Notes under the pieces: model-generated
What the model was told of the DNA's origin: nothing
What the model saw: only the letters and a program-made list of their open reading frames with translations
Databases searched by the model: none
Translations under genes and position numbers: made by a program
NCBI RefSeq assembly: GCF_032884065.1
Contig: NC_088881.1
Location: 616,001-680,000, forward strand
DNA: 64,000 bases
Direction of reading: 5' to 3'
DNA from: Artemia franciscana
Lineage: Eukaryota; Arthropoda; Branchiopoda; Anostraca; Artemiidae
Shown here: positions 60,662 to 64,000 of the stretch, one piece after another
Numbering within the stretch: the stretch's first letter is position 1
Layout of the letters: every line of letters starts with the position of its first letter

Positions 60662-60844
60662 AAAATAGCGACGAAGACCATACTGCCTTTCCATAACAAA
60701 CAAATACAACGTAGAAACAATAGGGAAAGTTTTTTCAAGACAATGGAAATTATTTATGTAGATATTTCGGCCCTATGTCCAAGGGCCGTCTTCAGCACAA
60801 TACAATACTATATATATATATAAAAGAACTTACATCAAATTGTG
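60662..60844 (-). repeat. Penelope terminal repeat, inverted left copy
   Basis: Complement of 63676-63858 with very few differences. It contains the hammerhead-like motif on the minus strand. Confidence 0.88.
60757..60800 (-). ncRNA. Hammerhead-like ribozyme motif, left copy
   Basis: Same motif as 63720-63763, on the minus strand. Confidence 0.5.
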
Positions 60845-63522
60845 TAGAACTTACATCAAAATGGAATAATTTCCATTGTCTTGAAAAAACTTTCCCTATT
60901 GTTTCTACGTTGTATTTGTTTGTTATGGAAAGGCAGTGTGGTCTTCGTCGCTATTTTCGTCTAGCTTATGGGGAGCAGTTGACCTATGATATCTTTTATT
61001 TTATTAGTCTAGGTAAAAAACATGCTAATATTATCAATCAACAAAAATTTTTAGAATCCTGTAGAAAGGAAAACCTTATTCCCAAGTCTTTAAGATATAA
61101 ATTACATTTAAATACCCGAAAAGAAGCGCAATTTGCCCATACACTACAGTTAAAAACCCTAGTCCATATTATTAAGGACAAAAAACAGAAACGACATATT
61201 ATTTCTTCAGAGAGAAAATCGTTGGAAACTTTTTTGCTGGAAAACCTGTCCACCGTTGATTTTGCTCAAGTTGTTAGATTAGAAAGGAATTTGTTTAGCC
61301 ACGATTTTCGCTTGTCCAAGGAACGCCTCTATAAAAAATTAGAGGGCTTACGAAATGAATCTTCGATGAGAAACCGTATTTATTCTCCAAGATTCACTCC
61401 TGGGCCTGCTATCGTTAACCTCTCTTCTAAAACATTGGAACCCCAGGAAATCGAAACACTAGAAAAAGGTCCAAAATTTTCTTTTCTACCGAAACAGGTT
61501 CCTGTGGCAGATATAGTTTCCTCTCTAGAGTCCGCTTTGCATAAACACTATCCTTCTGTCTCTAACCCGGATGAAGTTAGATCTGGTCTAATAAATATCC
61601 TCTATAATAGCCAAAAAAAGTTTAAGCCTCCTACTAACTCCACACCGGAAAATCTGCATGACATAAAAATACTATCTAATCTCCGAAAAGATCCTTCTAT
61701 TATAATAACTAAAGCAGACAAAAGCAATTCACTTGTTGTCATGAATACAACAGACTATGACAACAAAATTTTTTCGCATTTAAATGACACAATTACATAT
61801 CAAACAATAACTCATGATCCTACTGATCAGTTCACTAATAATATTATAAATGAATTAAAGCAGCTAAAACAAAATGGTAAAATCACCCCACAACTATACA
61901 ATAAATTTTTTCCCCGTGGTAGTTTCTGTCCTAAACTCTACGGTTTACCAAAAATACATAAACAGGGTATTCCCTTAAGACCTATTGTGGCTTGTACTAA
62001 AGCTCCCGCTGCCAATATTGGAAAATGGCTTTGTGCAGCTTTCAAACCTTTATTGTATTCTCAAAATTCCTATATTCATAACTCGGCAGATTTGATTAAA
62101 AAACTTAGCAACACAAGTATTTCAGAAAACACAATAGTTAGTAGTTTCGACATTGTTTCCATGTACACAAATATAGATGTAACTATTTCAGAGGAATTAT
62201 TAAAAAACAAAATAGAAGAAAATTACCACTTGATCGAGACTTCAGCGACAGGAATTGATTGTGAAGTTTTAATGACTCTTGTTAAAATTTGTAATAAGTT
62301 TTCTATGTATTTTCAATTTCGCGATTCTTTTTATCAGCAAAAAAATGGATTACCCATGGGGGCACCTTTATCCGGGCTACTAGCAAATATTTACGTCGAG
62401 AATCTTGAGAATTGGGCATTGAATTCTTATTTTCTAAAACATGTCTATTGGGGTCGTTATATGGATGACGTAATTTCACTTTGGAATTATGGGGAAGCTG
62501 AACTTCGGGGCTTCTTAGATCATCTTAACACTTATGACCGAAATTTGCAGTTCACCCTTGAAGTTGAAATTGAAAATAAACTACCGTTTTTAGATGTATT
62601 AATTATTCGTAAAGCTGATGAACTGGATTTTACTATATATCGAAAGCCAACACAAAACAATAGATATCTTCACTTTAATTCAAATCACCCCCCACAAGTT
62701 AAAAGAGCAGTTGTAATTTCCCTCATTGATCGTGCCCTAAATATTTGCTCCCATTCATATATAAATGCAGAAATAAATTTTATCAGAGATATTCTTTTTG
62801 GTAATGGATACCCCATTCCTTTTGTAAATAAAATAATTAGCCGTAGAATAAAAAGACATTCTTGTAATATCGAAGAAGATACTTCACAATGTGAGGCTAT
62901 TGATAAGCCCTCAAATATTGTCTATCTTCCGTATATCCCAAAGATTACAACAAAATTAAAAAATATTTGCACAAAAAATAATCTGTACGTAGTTTTTACT
63001 AATAATTTTAAAATCATCAATTTCTTAAATTCGGGTAAAGATAAGACCCCAGTTACTCGCCAAAGAGGGGTCTATCAAATACCCTGTGATTGCGGAAAAT
63101 ACTATGTCGGCAGGACCCATCAGAATCTAGACAAAAGGTTACATCAGCATAAAAATGACATAGACAAGGCCTTAATTTCAAATGGTTCCAACAATTCCTT
63201 TGATTCTGCTCTAGGTTGGCATATTTTTAATAATCCGTCCCACATGATACTTTTTGAAAACTCTTCACTCATTAGTAATGATTTGGGAATAAAACAGGTG
63301 GTTCGAGAATCAATTGAAATTAATCTCAAAATCAATAAAAATATTTCTTTGAACAGGGACTTGGGGGAATACTCACTAAATTCTTTATACTCAAATTTAA
63401 TTAAAAATGATCTAACAAAATATTTTACTAAACCAATTTATAATAGTACTGAACCAACTACGAAAAGGCCTTTGAGACAGGCTGCTAAACAAGCAAGATT
63501 AGCTTTAAGAAATTGCATCTAA
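60775..63522 (+). CDS. Penelope-like reverse transcriptase with GIY-YIG endonuclease
   Basis: 915 codons from the first ATG; a start at 60925 (MERQCGLRRYF, residue 51) is more plausible because the first ATG lies in the inverted terminal repeat. It makes cDNA by target-primed reverse transcription. Reading from the N-terminus: a region of about 300 residues; ITKADKSNSLVVMN (about 312); the fingers with PKLYGLPKIHK; motif A SSFDIVSMYTNID (about 457); motif B NGLPMGAPLSG (about 524); motif C YMDD (about 562). The C-terminal GIY-YIG nuclease is at about 765-800: GVYQIPC, CGKYYVGRT, LHQHKNDI. This puts it with the endonuclease-bearing Penelope/Poseidon/Neptune group. All core motifs are present, so it could be active. 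Confidence 0.93.
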   Translation: MSKGRLQHNTILYIYIKELTSNCVELTSKWNNFHCLEKTFPIVSTLYLFVMERQCGLRRYFRLAYGEQLTYDIFYFISLGKKHANIINQQKFLESCRKENLIPKSLRYKLHLNTRKEAQFAHTLQLKTLVHIIKDKKQKRHIISSERKSLETFLLENLSTVDFAQVVRLERNLFSHDFRLSKERLYKKLEGLRNESSMRNRIYSPRFTPGPAIVNLSSKTLEPQEIETLEKGPKFSFLPKQVPVADIVSSLESALHKHYPSVSNPDEVRSGLINILYNSQKKFKPPTNSTPENLHDIKILSNLRKDPSIIITKADKSNSLVVMNTTDYDNKIFSHLNDTITYQTITHDPTDQFTNNIINELKQLKQNGKITPQLYNKFFPRGSFCPKLYGLPKIHKQGIPLRPIVACTKAPAANIGKWLCAAFKPLLYSQNSYIHNSADLIKKLSNTSISENTIVSSFDIVSMYTNIDVTISEELLKNKIEENYHLIETSATGIDCEVLMTLVKICNKFSMYFQFRDSFYQQKNGLPMGAPLSGLLANIYVENLENWALNSYFLKHVYWGRYMDDVISLWNYGEAELRGFLDHLNTYDRNLQFTLEVEIENKLPFLDVLIIRKADELDFTIYRKPTQNNRYLHFNSNHPPQVKRAVVISLIDRALNICSHSYINAEINFIRDILFGNGYPIPFVNKIISRRIKRHSCNIEEDTSQCEAIDKPSNIVYLPYIPKITTKLKNICTKNNLYVVFTNNFKIINFLNSGKDKTPVTRQRGVYQIPCDCGKYYVGRTHQNLDKRLHQHKNDIDKALISNGSNNSFDSALGWHIFNNPSHMILFENSSLISNDLGIKQVVRESIEINLKINKNISLNRDLGEYSLNSLYSNLIKNDLTKYFTKPIYNSTEPTTKRPLRQAAKQARLALRNCI
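60865..60957 (+). repeat. Penelope terminal repeat, partial direct copy
   Basis: Direct copy of about 63766-63858. The frame for MERQCGLRRYF lies inside it, so the protein's beginning is part of the repeat. A nearby duplication, GAACTTACATCAAA, occurs twice at about 60826-60861. Confidence 0.85.
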
Positions 63523-63675
63523 TCATTTTATTCTCTTTAGTTTGAATGAGTTTATATTTCTTCATTTCATTCTTTTCGCCAGTCCTGGTTGAACTTCGCT
63601 GAAGTAAGGATGCTAGGGCTATATTTTTAAAAAAAAATTGTTTTAATAAGTGTTTTTATATTCAGTTTTAATTCT

Positions 63676-63858
63676 CACAATTTGATGTAAGTTCTTTTAT
63701 ATATATATATAGTATTGTATTGTGCTGAAGACGGCCCTTGGACATAGGGCCGAAATATCTACATAAATAATTTCCATTGTCTTGAAAAAACTTTCCCTAT
63801 TGTTTCTACGTTGTATTTGTTTGTTATGGAAAGGCAGTGTGGTCTTCGTCGCTATTTT
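63676..63858 (+). repeat. Penelope terminal repeat, right copy
   Basis: Downstream of the coding frame. It includes a short TA run, the hammerhead-like motif, and the segment repeated at 60865-60957. Confidence 0.88.
63720..63763 (+). ncRNA. Hammerhead-like ribozyme motif, right copy
   Basis: CTGAAGA fits the conserved CUGANGA box. CGGCCC and GGGCCG can form stem II around a 9-base loop, followed by AAATATC, which parallels the GAAA-NN-UC end of minimal hammerheads reported in Penelope-like elements. TGTG before the box and TACA after the presumed cleavage point can pair as stem I. A weak point is that the last G of stem II is also needed as the core G12, leaving a bulged C. Cleavage is inferred, not shown. 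Confidence 0.5.
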
Positions 63859-64000
63859 AGTAGTATGTCATTAAAGTTGCCCATGAATTGCTGTTCATTG
63901 AGTATATTTTCGCATCATATGGTTTTTTGGCCCGTATTTACTTGATTGAACATTGAATTTCTTATTGCTTTCGAACCTTGTTAAAAAAAAAACCACGAGG
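63859..64000 (+). repeat. U5 upstream spacer, right arm of a palindrome
   Basis: Plus-strand copy of the region that precedes U5 (compare 14550-14695), the mirror of 60520-60661. It runs off the window; a plus-strand U5 would be expected shortly beyond. Confidence 0.8.

Larger units (their letters stand above)
60662..63858 (+). mobile_element. Penelope-like element, intact-looking
   Basis: 3.2 kb element with one long coding frame and 183 bp terminal inverted repeats (60662-60844 and 63676-63858). In addition, part of the terminal repeat (AATAATTTCC to CGCTATTTT) occurs as a direct copy at 60865-60957 and covers the start of the coding frame. Such mixed direct and inverted pseudo-terminal repeats are typical of Penelope-like elements. 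The frame has no break. Confidence 0.9.

Noticed and set aside
60865-63858. Direct repeats around the reverse transcriptase as true LTRs
   Set aside because: YMDD with KADKSN and a GIY-YIG domain, plus mixed inverted and direct repeats, identify a Penelope-like element; there is no gag, protease or integrase.

Overview
The window is animal DNA, most likely from an arthropod. It is AT-rich, has long non-coding spacers, and carries an I-like LINE, a Penelope-like element, hAT, piggyBac and Helitron remnants. There is no ordinary protein-coding host gene. The organism call is inference; no species can be named from the sequence.

Its core is a cluster of spliceosomal snRNA genes. I recognise six U2 copies, eight U1 copies and three U5 copies, plus one U2 and one U1 fragment, each by its conserved functional core. 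In the simplest unit (11226-17166) the order on the + strand is U2, 2.4 kb spacer, U1, 0.73 kb spacer, U5, 2.4 kb spacer, next U2, a period of about 5.95 kb. The unit at 31814-44735 has the same plan, enlarged by a LINE between U2 and U1 and by a hAT-like element that splits U5. Units starting at 1, 17167 and 44736 are 'long' forms. After U1 they run into a 4.1-4.4 kb insert (hAT transposase fragment, Helitron 3' end, variable AT microsatellite), then into inverted arms of the same unit in which the U2 upstream region is kept but U2 itself is absent. At 28.5-29.6 kb and 54.8-59.7 kb the array continues inverted, with minus-strand U1 copies and one minus-strand U2.

The first 17.17 kb (long unit plus short unit) and the sequence from 17167 are near-identical by eye, so amplification was recent. 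Many spacers carry a roughly 260 bp fold-back repeat. Six of eight U1 copies lack the upper part of stem-loop II, and all U2 copies share an unusual 5' end, so it is open whether the array feeds the spliceosome or is an amplified set of variants and pseudogenes.

The right end is rich in mobile elements: a 5'-truncated piggyBac copy ending at TTAA, an intact-looking Penelope-like element (915-codon frame with reverse transcriptase and GIY-YIG endonuclease), and inverted flanks around that element. Three elements lie in or within 200 bp of a U5 gene. The Penelope terminal repeats contain a motif that resembles a minimal hammerhead ribozyme.
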